Origin: Lentinus brumalis
Taxonomy: Eukaryota; Basidiomycota; Agaricomycetes; Polyporales; Polyporaceae
Length of the DNA: 64,000 nt
Reading direction: 5' to 3'
Assembly (NCBI GenBank): GCA_001792895.1
Contig: MARA01000030.1
Location: forward strand, 310,001 to 374,000
The position numbers and the translations under genes are program-made. This document shows positions 35,480 to 47,534 of this stretch, piece after piece. Numbering within the stretch: position 1 is the first letter of the stretch; every line of letters begins with the position of its first letter. Under the pieces are notes generated by a model, which saw nothing but the letters and a program-made list of their open reading frames with translations, did no database searches and was not told the DNA's origin.

Positions 35480-36978
35480 CTATGAAACGCTGATCCTCGA
35501 TCGCCACGACGGCTGAACACACTCCTCACCATCCTCGGACGAGTCACTCTCGCTGTCGGACCCATATCCTTTCAGGCCGCTCATCAGCTCATCGTCATCG
35601 TCCTCGCGGTCGTCGCCACTCCCCGCACCGCCCTGCGCCCGCTGTATCGCCCGCAAGCTCTTCCTAACGACGTCCGAATGCGCCGCGATCATCCTCTTGC
35701 ACGCCCGCGACCTCTTCAGCATCCCCTCCATCAACCTGGCCCTCGCCTCAATGCACACCGTCCGCTGCTCTCCCACCGCGTCATACGCGGCGCGCTCCGC
35801 CTCCGTCCCGTGCTCGTCCAGGAACTCCTCGAGCCGACAGTCGTCGAGCAGCGGATCTCCGGTGAAGACGAAGCCGGGGGCCTGCGGTACCGGCAGCGAC
35901 GGGTACACAGGGATGTCGTGCTCGGAGACGATGTTCGGCGCGAGTCCTGGTGTGTGGAAGACGTCGAGGAATTGCGGGAGGACCGGGTCCGTGCCGAGGA
36001 TGGTCGCGCGGAACCGCTTGATGAGCGTGCGGTCCTCCTGCGGGTCTCCAGTCGAGATGAACCCGGGCGGAGGCACGTCGGGATCCATCCTCGCGACGGC
36101 CTCCCTGGACAGTTTGGGACGGGGGGTCGTGGAGGGCGGCACGTCGTGCGGAGGGGTGTGGGTGCCGTATGCGAAGTGCTCCCAGTCGCCTTCGCTATAC
36201 ACGCGCTCCCACTTGTATTCGCCTGTGCCCGCTATGAACGACTTCACTCCTGGCAAATATCGTGTGAGTGCGAGCCGGCGGCGATGGAGGTTGGGATACT
36301 TGCCTAGCCCTCCGTTCTCGAAATACCAGCCGTTATCGAGCAGCTTGCGGCGACATTCGATCTCGTACGCCTTCCCTTCTCTCAACAGGGCACACTCCCC
36401 TCGGTGATATGCTGGCTCCCAATTCTCCCTCTGGCACTGGGAGTGCGGTCCGATGAGAGTGCGGCAAGACTGACAGAAGATGACCGCTCCTCCGCAGAGC
36501 AATAGTACCTGCTCTTGCACCCGCTACAGCGCGGAAAGCGAGGGCCAAACTGCGCCTCCCACTTTCCACACCGCGCGCACGCATATATCAGCTCCGAGTC
36601 GTCTGGAACGAGTACCTCCACGAGCGCACAAAGGCTGAAAGGGTGGTCTTCAGGGTACGCTTGCACGACCTTGACGAATGCACGTCCCTCGTGGTCGCGC
36701 AGGCCGGTGAGCTTATCCATGAGGGTGTCGCCCAGGTGGCCCCCAACGGCGAAGAGGTGCTTGCCACCAGCGGAGAGCGCGTCGGTGGCGGTCGGGTCGT
36801 CAGGGAGGACAAAGTTGAGACAGCGCAAGACGCGGATCATTTGCACCTCGTCAGGACGTGCGAGTACGAGGTACCAAGAGGCGTGGAGGCGTCCCAGGGC
36901 GACCGCGGCGCCGCCCTTCGCGTCGGAGGAAGAGAAAAGTCGGAAGGGAATATGTGTTGGGGCGGATGTGGAGGTCAT
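35480..36978 (-). pseudogene. MYND-finger protein 4, first intron donor deleted
   Basis: This near-identical copy of MYND protein 5 starts at the ATG ending at 36978. The N-terminal domain and the first half of the finger read normally to RYYCSAE. In copy 5 the next bases are GTGAGCGG. Here two bases are missing and the sequence reads GAGCGG, so the GT donor is gone. Read-through stops after 198 codons, before the final C, H and C of the finger. The downstream exons are otherwise open: CQRENWEPAYHRGEC, a GC-AG intron of 54 nt, FAYGTHTPPHDVPP, two GF(I/V)xTGD repeats and an acidic tail. The product is probably truncated. Confidence 0.8.
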
Positions 36979-39900
36979 GGTGTTCCGAAGTCAAGCAGAT
37001 ACTCTCGGAGGGAGGGCTGCAGGCAGCTCTGGCTCTGGAGAAAGCGCTCCAGACGACACCGTTGAACCGGCGTCCATGACTGCTCGATGCCAGATCGCGC
37101 GAACTCTCGGAACTGTGGCAGCGTCGCGTTCACAGACCGGACGTTGCCGGCGCATACGTCATGCGTCATCGAGCGGTGTCTCTCTCTTCGCGCGCCCTCT
37201 CGGTCTCTCAGTCTCTCGGTCTCCACCGGTTGCGTCTCCTCACTACCTGCGCTCTCCCACTCGTTCTCTCTCGCTCTCTTTCCTGCTCTCCCGGCCACAC
37301 TAGACGGACTCGCCGCCGCCGCTCCCTGCAAAACTCGTGCTTGCTTCGGGTCTCCAACATGGCAAGCTCAACTCTGAGTATATGCGGTGCGTTCCTCCAT
37401 GCTAGCACGCTCCCCTAGTCCTCCCTGCCATATGCGTCTTCGACAGTGGTGAGTACACATGCCTTCATTTTTGGTTTCATTGATGTTGCTGACGTTCTGG
37501 TTATGGCCCTCTCCTGTGCCCTGACAGCACTCACGGCGCGGTCTCTGTCCCTCTGCGTATCTCCGGCCGTCCTAGATCGTCGGGTTCAGTATCTAGGCCA
37601 ACAGGTATGTCCCACATGACTGCAAACAAAGTTATACTTACCGATAAACTCGCTGCGCATTCAAGACTCCCTCCGCCGTGCCCGACACATCCCGAGCTCT
37701 TCCCCGTTCCTGTCACCGCAACTCTCTCCATCTGCGCGTGCTTTGCCGTCCCCATTGCCGTGCGCCGCCGCGACGCTCTACATGACAACATACACAACTC
37801 GCACGCTCCACACGCCCGCCGCCTTGCACAGTATGCGCCAGCTTTCCGTCAACGTGCCCTACCACACCACTCTCGCATGCATCAGCGCGCTCCAATGTCA
37901 TCCTGGAGACGTCTCAGCTGCGGACGAAGGTGATCTGCGAGTTATCGGTATGTCAGACGGTGCGTAGCGCCATGCCGAACACTCGGGTACTCACTGGCAG
38001 CCCGACGTGTGTTCAAGCAGCCAAACGCGAAGTCGAGGGTGTTCCGTCGCAGACAGGTGAGACAGACTCGTCGCGCTGCCATGTGGGCCAGCTTGACGGC
38101 GCATGCCAGCCGCAGATCTGCAGAGAGGTGAGCGTCGCGCAGAGGGTGTTATCGACAAGGAGTACTCACGGTAAGGTGCGTGCACCCGTCGTTCACCGTT
38201 CTGCTTGCGAGGTCTGTCGAGAGCAGCTCTCCGCCGGGGCCGCCCGCTGCAACAGTTCGAAGGGACACACAGCTACGTCTATGTGTACACTACCCCTCTG
38301 TTCTCCCTCCTGAACACGCGCTCTCTGCACCCCTCCAATGCGCGCCCTCCACGCACCGCGACCCGATGTCTCGTCGGTCCTGTTTCAGAGCACGCGTGGA
38401 TGAGCACGAACAGAACACAAGCAGGAGACCCGGACTCGGACACTCACCTCGATCACCTCGAACAGCCCGCGGACTACGGCCGCCGTCCTGCAGCACACAC
38501 GGCTCAGTGTTTCGTGTCTGTGCAGGGGCTTGCTGTACGAACCTGGACATCGACAATGGCCGTACGGCGCGAGGGAGACGACGGGCACGTGAGTGTATGC
38601 GGAGAAGGGAGGCTCGAGGAGGGGCGAAGCGATATGGGTCAGCGCACGTCTCCCTCGCTCACCTGTCTCGATATAGGTTGCTCTGTGGTCCGTGCGCGGA
38701 CCCTCGGCCACTGCGGCGGTGTCGTCGCGTGCAGGGACGTCTGGGACAAGCACGCTGGTTTCCAAATGCGTGGGGGCTGAGTGCGGCTCGCAGAGTCGAT
38801 GCTGTCGATCGCGGGCAGGGCGGGCAATTACGAACTCGCCGTGGCAGGGTGGATCCTGCGTATGGCACCACTTACGTGTTAACCACCCCTGCGTGGCATG
38901 CTGCGAGCTGAATGGACGCGGCGAGTTCGGCTTGCAACGTCGCCGTCGCCGATCGCAGGCAGTCTCGTACCTTTCGTAGGGACCTTGATCTGACGTCGCA
39001 TACGAGGCATCCGTCCCTCCGTTAAACACGGCGGACATCATGCCAGCGAGCTAGACACTCTCAGTAGTCCTAGACATGTTTGAGGCAGGTATGCGAGCGT
39101 CGGGATCGGAAGCTTCCTGGGAAGCTGCCCGTCCGCAGATGGCGACTTCAAATACATTGCTTTCTTCGAAATTCCGTTTGCAGCTGTGCGTCCCGGCGTG
39201 TCATGTTCCTCTTCGAGCCTTATGTGTCCGAGTTGCAGTTAGCATTTGTGAGCGCAAGAGTGAGGCCATATTGAGAGTATTCCGCGCAGTCCGACGTTGG
39301 TGTATATTGAGAGCAGGAGGTCCTGCGAAGAAGGTATCCTCACAGCCTGAAGCGATCATTCGAACGTACCGGAGCGGGGTGCGCGGCCGAGAAGCGGTGT
39401 ACTATCACCGGCAGACACTTGCAAAACGCGCAGAGTGGTGCAAATTGAGGCTGGCGGTCGCTGTAGTGCACTGTTCCTTCTCAGAAGAGGCACGAATGTA
39501 GCTTAGATCGCTCGACCCTAGTGTGTCTAGTTTTTAGTGGGCATGTATGGAGAGCTGGTATGATATCCGAGTAAGGGTTGTTTTTCGAGGCTCATGTACG
39601 CGTTTACCAGCGCTCATCGCGTAAGTAGTTGTCAGATGCTGGCTCTTCCTTCACTCCGATAAACCTCGGAAGCTAATATGTCGTCCAGAATGCATATGTC
39701 TACCATAGGGTCTTGCCCGATTCTCTGACGGAACAGCAGGAGCAGCGCAGCAACGTCGACACGGTCGAGGGAGTGACGAAGGAGTGACGATTTCGGACTC
39801 CGGTCGTTAGCGAGGCTTTGCACGGTCGTGCGCACAGTGCTGTCCACCCTCGCTTGCGACGTAACCGAGAACTGCCGAGTCGGACTTCGAACACGTCAAT

Positions 39901-42900
39901 GTGACGCACGGTGACTGACATTTTGCATTACACTGCGCACTGCGTGATTTTGCTCAGTCGCTTCAGCGCTATCGTGCCGAGGGTCGAAAGATCCACTATC
40001 CTGCCAGCAGAACTTTACAGGTATGTAGCTAAGACATGGTTGCACCACTTAGCCAAAGCCGGCGTTGGCAGATTAAAGTGGACGGCCTCCACAAGGGGTC
40101 CAATCGAAATCCTTTGCAAGTGTCTGCCGGTGATAGTATTGGTTTGAGGAGTGTATGCGAATGAAGCGGCCGCGTAGGATTCTGAACCATGGATTGGAAC
40201 CACAGTTCCACAGTACTCGGAGCCGCAGATGTGCCATGTTAGCTTGGAACGTGCAGCCGCCAGGCAGGTTGCTGACGAGTAGAGTGTGCTGCACGAGGGC
40301 TGACTTGGATCACCGCCGTGCTTTCTGATTTCTAGCAACGACCGCCAGTACTATAGCAGCGGGCCCCGGATATCGCAGGCTGAACGTGCTCCAAGGTCTG
40401 CAGATATACATGTCGGGATCATAGTGTCGAGCGGGTTTGAGCCCGAAGATATGGGACCGTACAACCATCATTCAGAGGGTCGAGACTCGAGAGGGTACAC
40501 GACGGCGGCCGAGAAGCGTCACCGCACGCCAACCTACTGTCACGGCTTGGAGCCGTGCGCATCCTCCCAGAAGGCAGTCCTGTACCCGACCTGCCCAACG
40601 CAGCCGATTCAAGGCTGTCTACCAGATGGTGCCGCCGGTCCGCGCCCGTGCAAACTGCATCGTCGACGAGGGCGAGAGCTCCAGCTGCATGGCAGTTCAG
40701 CCCGCTCCGAGATGAAATGAGCAAATGGCCGAGTCTTGCATGCCATGCAATGTGCATGGGCCGCCCGGGAGAATGGTGCCAGGAATATCATCTATGAAGC
40801 GACGTCAGGGAACAAGTAATTCTACTTGGCTGCGAGCAGAGCCTGAGCAGTGAGGGCATGTGATGCGTACCGTGCTTGAAGGACCGGTGATGAGTCACAG
40901 GCCATACAGTCCGCTGTTTCCAAGTGGTTCTGAGTCTTCCCAGGTCAGCAAACAAATATACGTGCACATACCGGATGTTTCTCCTGCGAGAGAAAGCTAT
41001 TTACGAGGTGCACTGCAGCATTGGGGCTGATGGCCGGCAAGACTGCCAGACGCAGCGGTCTATCTTGTGACGGCAGCCGCTTCGCGACTTGTTCGCAACA
41101 TGAAACAACCCCGGTTCGATGTTCGGCTGGCCGGGCAGACTCGCACGAGCTGCGCCCGTCCCTTCCACTCGCTGGAACACTTTGGCCGCTCCTGACCTGA
41201 GAATGACATAGTCAAGGGGCCGTCCAGCCCAAGAGGCGGGGACAGAGCACGGACATCGGTCAAGAGACCTAGCACAGTCCGATAAACTGGTAGAGGGGCA
41301 GCAAGTCCAGTGATGCGGATCAGATCATGCAGGGGACGTGATCCCATGAAGCGGACATACCGAAAGAGGATGCTCGGTTGGCCGAGCTTGTCTGAAGTCT
41401 GGATGCTTGCGAGAAGCGAGCACGACGTGTACGCTCCAAAGCAACAGCAAGACGCCGCATTCAATTGCCTGCTGTGAGCGCAATCCTCGCGAGTCTATTC
41501 AAAAAGAGGAGACGTCAGTTCCAAGGCTGCGCCTGGTTGTAGTGAGGCTCGAGAAGCACGCCGGATAGCCGGGACATACCGGGTCGAACAGAGTTCCACA
41601 CGAGGTACACATGGGATAGTTTCAAGCGGTAGGTGACTGGAAGATGACGGCTGTACCGTCTGCATCCTGCTTTGGCCCGAGTTGCACTCCTTACCCGTAA
41701 ATGAGAGCCCGAACAACAGCGGTCCGTTCGCACAGCGGCGTCTCAGGGCTGAGCATCTCTGCGGGAAAGTGCACGAGAGTGACCGGGGAGCGACTGGAAC
41801 GGTCTGCGGAAGAGATGATCCGTTGAGTACCGTTCGTACAGGAACACAGATCCATTAATTTGCGTTCTGGCTCCCTCCGGTTTTCATTGAGTACATTATC
41901 TGCGAATATGCAGGACGACATACCTCTCGCAGAAGCCGAACGAGAATGGCCTCTTTGCTTCTGTTGCACCAGAGCCTGAGGTTACCATGAGGCGTTCACA
42001 TGGCAGATGAAGTGAAGTCACGCACTCTGGCCGTTGATGCAGGCACCCGACAGGGCACCCGTAACACTCTGCTACTTGCTGAACAGATTCTTCAGTGCCC
42101 CGGGTTGAGCCGGTCTCTACAAGGCCAGCGATGGTCGAGTCGAAGAGGGCGGTGTCGAACTGTTCACTGGGCCCGCCGTCCAGCAGTGAGCGCATCCGGG
42201 ATGCCGCATGCGAGATAGATATCTGAGGGGTGAGAATCATCCGTTTGTTGTCCGAGTTACTGCGGAAGGCCTTCGAGCATATATGACGTCTGAGATCAGC
42301 AAAGCGAGACTTGAGCGCGATAGGTAAGTACATGCATCGAGATAAGCACAAACCTACCTGAGTGTTCATGGTTCAAATCCGGCCATGAGAAGCCGAGCAA
42401 CGTCAGAGAATCGCAATCGAGACACAAATAGTGTGTGATCGAGGCTGGAATTTCTGCAAAAGGTCATTACCATGCAATGTTCAAGCTCAAAGACACCTGC
42501 AAACATTTGGGACGAGCGCAGCTGATGCTTCCGGCGTCCCTTACGTGCTGTCCGTCTCCGCTTCTGCCAGATTCGTACGCTCTACCATTGCTTACACTGT
42601 GAGGACAGTCGTTAGCTAGCAAGGAAGATGCAGAGAACGAGTACTGACATATACATGAGACCGCCGTTACAATGACTGGCTGAGCCAGCCGTCAAACCTG
42701 CGGGCCTGGGGTAGTTCGCTTCAAGGCACATAAGCACGCGATAGCAGTACATACCTGCAGCATTCCGGCACGGGTGGCCGGCACCGCGGAGGATACGGTG
42801 AGGCAAGGGCGGGTTGCGATGGCCGGACGGGTCAGAACAACGTAGCCCGACTTGCAGCTGGCTCATTTCCGAGAGCTCTTGCCCTCATCAAATCTGGTCC

Positions 42901-43843
42901 GCCCTTCCGGCACCTCTCGGGCTGTGCGCCGTGTGTCGCACTTCAAGATCCGGGTTTCCAGCAATATGAGAAGTCAGCTCAAGGAAGCCAAGCAGTCCAC
43001 CGAGTCATCTGAGGCAATGTGTGCCGTGAACCAGCGCGCCAGGGTCGGTCCGAGACGAAACGACTCGGTAAAAAAGCGGGAGCACGCAACGGAACGGACA
43101 GTGCGGAGTCGCTGTCTGTTCGTCGACTGTTCCGGTTGTGAAAATGTCCGTCATTGCCGTTGTGGTGAGACGTCGAGGGCGCCGGTGGCATGCTGCTGGA
43201 GGCACGGGTCTCGTCGTCCTCTCCGCGGTCGTGCGCAACACGTCAGGACGGGCTAGGAAACAAAGCTAGTATTCCTACGGTACCAGCACAGGTTGCCCGG
43301 TGATCTGAATCTCTCCCAGTTGCGGCGGCCTCGCACCCGAACATGCATCCTGCATCAGGACCGGTTAGCGTCCTGTCCCATCTGGGTACACAACACCCAC
43401 CTTCAGCTGGGCCCTCCGTGTCCTATCCTCCCTCCTCTCCGCACCTACGACGCACCCCCTCTCGTTCACGCACGTTCTCCTCGCTGTACATCGTCTGTAT
43501 ATGTACGATAAGCCTAGCGGCACAACAGAGTATTGACTGTGACGCACCTTGCTGCCTGCGAAAGTCTCGACAGACCCAGCCCGTCGTGCTGAGACGGCCG
43601 CGTCTGCGCCGTAGAACAAAACACGCACCAAGTCCGGAGTATATCCCCAGAAACCATCTATCCCAAGAAACCACCTAAGGTCGACGATCCTGCTCTGGAG
43701 GGAAGTATTCGCTTGCTCAGAACGGCACGCTGCGAGACGTGCAGCGGGACGGACGCGACGGCGCGGACAGATCGACGCGTCCCCGAGATCCGTCGCCACC
43801 CTGTTCCGCTCAACGTTGCGCGCTCCTATTCGCATGCTGTCCG
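36979..43843. other. 6.9-kb gap without a recognised gene between near-identical MYND copies
   Basis: No intron-exon chain or known domain was found on either strand. The only repeat noted is a 26-bp exact inverted repeat at 39400-39425 and 40113-40138. Composition is like the flanks. Decayed elements or lineage-specific genes cannot be excluded. Confidence 0.5.
39400..40138. repeat. 26-bp inverted repeat, arms 687 bp apart
   Basis: The left arm, 39400-39425, begins TACTATCACCGGCAG and ends TTGCAAA. The right arm, 40113-40138, is its exact reverse complement. Similarity does not extend beyond the arms and no target duplication is visible, so an element boundary is not established. Confidence 0.6.
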
Positions 43844-45340
43844 CTACAACACGCCGATCCTCGATCGCCACGACGGCTGAACACACTCCTCGCCGTCCTC
43901 GATAGAGTCACTCTCGCTGTCGGACCCATACCCTTTCAGGCCGCTCATCAGCTCCTCGTCCTCGTCCTCGCGGTCGTCGCCACTCTCCGCGCCGCCCTGC
44001 GCCCGCTGTATCGCCCGCAAGCTCTTCCTAACGACGTCCGAATGCGCCGCGATCATCCTCTTGCATGCCCGCGACCTCTTCAGCATCCCCTCCATCAACC
44101 TGGCCCTCGCCTCAATGCACACCGTCCGCTGCTCTCCCACCGCGTCATACGCGGCGCGCTCCGCCTCCGTCCCGTGCTCGTCCAGGAACTCCTCGAGCCG
44201 ACAGTCGTCGAGCAGCGGATCTCCGGTGAAGACGAAGCCGGGGGCCTGCGGTACCGGCAGCGACGGGTACACAGGGATGTCGTGCTCGGGGACGATGTTC
44301 GGCGCGAGTCCTGGTGTGTGGAAGACGTCGAGGAATGGCGGGAGGACCGGGTCCGTGCCGAGGATGGTCGCGCGGAACCGCTTGATGAGCGTGCGGTCCT
44401 CCTGCGGGTCTCCAGTCGAGATGAACCCGGGCGGAGACACGTCGGGATCCCTGCTCGCGACGGCCTCCCTGGACAGTTTGGGACGGGGGTCGTGGAGGGC
44501 GGCACGTCGTGCGGAGGGGTGTGGGTGCCGTATGCGAAGTGCTCCCAGTCGCCTTCGCTGTACGCGCGCTCCCACTCGTATTCGCCTGTGCCCGCTAGGA
44601 ACGACTTCACTCCTGACATGGACGGTGTGAGTGCGAGCCGGCGGCGATGGAGGTTGGGATACTTGCCTAGCCCTCCGTTCTCGAAATACCAGCCGTTGTC
44701 GTGCAGCTTGCGGCGACACTCGACCTCGTACGCCTTCCCTTCTCTCAGCAGGGCACACTCCCCTCGGTGATATGCTGGCTTCCAATCTTCCCTCTGGCAC
44801 TGAGAATGCGGTTAGATGAGAGTGCGGCAAGGCTGACAGAAGATGACCGCTCACCTCCGCAGAGCAATAGTACCTGCTCTTGCACCCGCTACAGCGGGGA
44901 AAGCGAGGGCCAAACCGCGCCTCCCACTTTCCACACCGCGCGCACGCATATACCAGCTCCTCGTCCGAAACGAGTACCTCCACGAGCGCACAAAGGTTGA
45001 AAGGGTGGTCTTCAGGGTACGCTTCCACGACCTTGACAGGCGCACGTCCCTCGTGGTCGAGCAGGCTGGTAAGCTCGTCCATGAGGGTGTCGCCCAGGTG
45101 GCCCCCAACGGCGAAGAGGTGCTTGCCACCAGCGGAGAGGGCGTCGGTGGCGGTCGGGTCGTCGGGGAGGACAAAGTTGAGGCAGCGGAAGGTGCGGATC
45201 ATGTGCACCTCGTCGGGACGTGCGAGTACGAGGAACCAAGAGGCGTGGAGGCGTCCCAGGGCGACCGCGGCGCCGCCTTTCACGTCGGAGGAAGAGAAAA
45301 CTCGGAAGGCAATTTTTGTTGGGGCGGATGTGGAGGTCAT
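43844..45340 (-). pseudogene. MYND-finger protein 5 with one single-base frameshift
   Basis: This duplicate of MYND protein 4 keeps the first intron donor (GTGAGC, plus-strand 44849-44854). With the introns removed it reads the N-terminal domain, a full MYND finger (CARCGKWE, CSGCKSRYYCSAE, CQREDW, HRGEC), a GC-AG intron (GCAAGT donor, 54 nt), and FAYGTHTPPHDVPP. The G run at 44485-44489 has five bases where copy 4 has six (36121-36126), so the frame is lost at PSTTPRPK. Beyond this the C-terminus with GFISTGDPQEDRTL, GFVFTGDPLLDDCRLEEF and an acidic tail is open to 43844. The long unspliced frame over the locus is an accident of intron length plus the lost base. Confidence 0.8.
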
Positions 45341-45644
45341 GGTGGCCAGAGGTCAAGCTTCAAGCACTAAGGAGGTCGTACATCTAGAGCTGCAGTAAGT
45401 TTGTCTTCGGGACAATCGAAGCATCGCAGCTGCCTGGTCGTGCTTAGCAGCTTTACCACATCTTGCGCGGAGGTGCCTAGAAGGTAGTTCCACCGTATTA
45501 TTGGAAATGTCTTCTCCAGACAAGTCGACACACTTCATGATGGATAACGAAGCTTCTGAAGCAGTGAGGAGGAGGATGGCGAAGGTCAAACGCTGTCAAA
45601 CTTCATGACGTAAACCAATTGGCGCCCAATTTGGCCCAATGACA

Positions 45645-45826
45645 CACGGCGGGCATGGCAGGATTTTGAACCCCGTAACAGGCCAGTAACAGTTCCGTCA
45701 AAGGTAAAATATCACCGTGAATTGGCCCGGAGGAAGTAAAAGGCCAGTAAAAAGTTACCTTTGACGGACCTGTCACGTGCTTTATTGCGCTGTTACAGGG
45801 CGAAACATTGTGCTTTGCCCGTCGTG
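45645..45826. mobile_element. MITE family B, copy 2, inserted in the end of a family A MITE
   Basis: A 182-bp element in the opposite orientation to the copy at 16022. It starts CACGGCGGGCATGGC and ends GCTTTGCCCGTCGTG. It is flanked by ACA on both sides, where the right ACA includes the first two bases of the family A element. Family A was therefore in place first, and family B landed across its left boundary. The roughly 300 bp to the left, up to MYND protein 5, contain no other feature. Confidence 0.85.
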
Positions 45827-45827
45827 A

Positions 45828-46100
45828 CACGACGGGCAATGGCGCGTACCACCCCCCAGAACAGGGAAGGAATATCGCCTGAATTGGTCTACTGTTCCGG
45901 TCCAGAATAGTTTGGGAGACCGGACCGGAATCTGTATAAACCGCGTAAGTATCGAGTATTGATAGGCCCTTTCGGACTGTGAACTCTTTGTATTGGGCGC
46001 TACAAAGCTGTTACCAAACTATTACGGACCGGAACAGGAGATAATTTCTGACGATATTCCGGTCCTGTTCTGGGGGCGGTACGGGCCATTGCCCGTCGTG
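45828..46100. mobile_element. MITE family A, copy 2
   Basis: A 273-bp copy nearly identical to 4877-5149 and in the same orientation. Once the family B insertion is removed, the left flank ends TGA and the right flank begins TGA, a 3-bp target duplication. It lies about 330 bp upstream of the gene at 46433 and so may contribute promoter sequence. Confidence 0.88.
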
Positions 46101-46432
46101 TGAGTGTTCGGACCGGACCTCCGTTCTTTACCGGCGTGTGTTATTGGCAGTCGCGCGAACTTGCTTTTGACTAGTACTTGCGGACCCTCTCGTCTGTATG
46201 ATGCTGCAACCTATCTTGTCTTCGAGCGAAGTTCTGGAATGCGCCCTTCATGCAGCGATCATCCTCAGTCACGGCGAAGGTCGTTGAACGTCAAACCCTG
46301 CCATAAGGAGCAGTCGACGCTTCTTTTTGAATCGGTCACCCAAGATGACCTCAAGGAGTCGATCTGGTATTTGCTCCCCAAGCTCCCAACTACTTCAATT
46401 CACCCCACTGTGTCGTCCGCCATCCATTCGCC

Positions 46433-47344
46433 ATGGGAAGCAGACAATGCCCCGACAAAGTAGTGGCCGTATATCGCGACTTTACCATCACAAGAGATAT
46501 TGACAAGAACGGCAAGATTATCCCGCTGAAGCGTGAGCTGTACAAGGAACCGATGCCCGCAGTACGTACTCCTCCTTGTCTCTGCTCTCTGTATTTGGCT
46601 CCAGTATATCATGGGATACTTATGCATCATCGACCCGCCAGGACAAGATGATGTTCGCGCCCACGTTCCAGATCGTGAACCTCTTCGACCCGATGCCCTT
46701 CCAGCCCACGCTCGCGAACGACCTCTCGTCGTTCACCCAGGTCTTCATCCACACCCTCCTCGCACAGCGCATAACCGAGGGCGTTATCACCCGCCCCGAG
46801 CTCACGATGTACCGAAAGATGCTCGAGATGGACCCGGACGAGCTGCGCAGCAACCGGGACAGCCAGTGTCGTGACGTCAGAGCGATCATTGCGTACTACG
46901 ACGGCTGCCTGAACACCAATTCGAACGCGGCGAGCGGGAGGTTCGGAGACATGGTGTCAATCATGAAGTTCCTCTGGCTTGTGCTGCAGATCAATAACGG
47001 GCAGGGGATTACCAACCGGCTCCCGAGCCAGTGGACGCGGTATGAGGGCGATCCGACGAAGGCGGCGGAGGAGTACGATCACTACCGCGGACAGTTTCAG
47101 GTCTTGGCGGAGGACTATGATTTGGTGCAGGCGCAGATGAAGGCAGATATGGACGCGTCGTTTGCGAGGCTACGGGAGAAAAGCAGGAAGAAAGCGGAGG
47201 CAGATGAAGCCGGGAAGAAGGCTGCTGAGAGCGAGAAGGCTCCGGTGAAAGGTACGTTCTCCTGCTGCAACGTACCAATGCTCTCAGATCACCCACACTC
47301 ACCTTCGTCCGTGTAATCCAGCGACGAACGTACTATCACTGTAA
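46433..47344 (+). CDS. charged helical protein of unknown function (paralog 2)
   Basis: Exons 46433-46561, 46642-47251 and 47322-47344 give 253 residues. I do not recognise the family, but it is related to the gene at 14683-15762. Both have a first exon ending in a Pro-rich segment and a phase-0 intron, then DK(L/M)-x-(Y/F), an NLFD/NAFD block, a PFQPTLANDLSSF-like block and helices. This copy continues with WTRYEGDPTKAAEEYDHYRGQF and a Lys/Glu/Ala-rich coiled-coil tail (EKSRKKAEADEAGKK). The last 23-nt exon is supported only by splice sites and frame; if that intron is retained, the protein ends at 47316. Confidence 0.72.
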
Positions 47345-47534
47345 TGCCACCAGATAGCTGACAGTCTGAGGAAAATTTTGACGAGGTCAAGTTCACAATG
47401 TTCGGATCCGGGTCGAGCCGATGTATAATGGTAACCAAAATCATGTGCTCAAATCTGTGGTCGGGGGCGAAACGCGCTGAAGTGCCGAGTTATCGTTTTG
47501 GATGGTGAGTCGACTTACATTTATTCCCGCATTT

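Noticed and set aside
41060..42369. Two minus-strand frames of 134 and 157 codons in the gene-poor gap
   Set aside because: No recognisable domains, no consistent splice chain joining them, and composition like random GC-rich sequence.
42300..42400. GGTTCAAATCC, similar to a tRNA B box
   Set aside because: No cloverleaf can be drawn: T-stem and acceptor stem do not pair and no A box lies at the right distance.
43844..45340. A single uninterrupted 498-codon frame on the minus strand
   Set aside because: Its middle part is out of frame with the MYND family; it exists because a 55-nt intron and a one-base loss compensate each other. The spliced model fits the paralogs.
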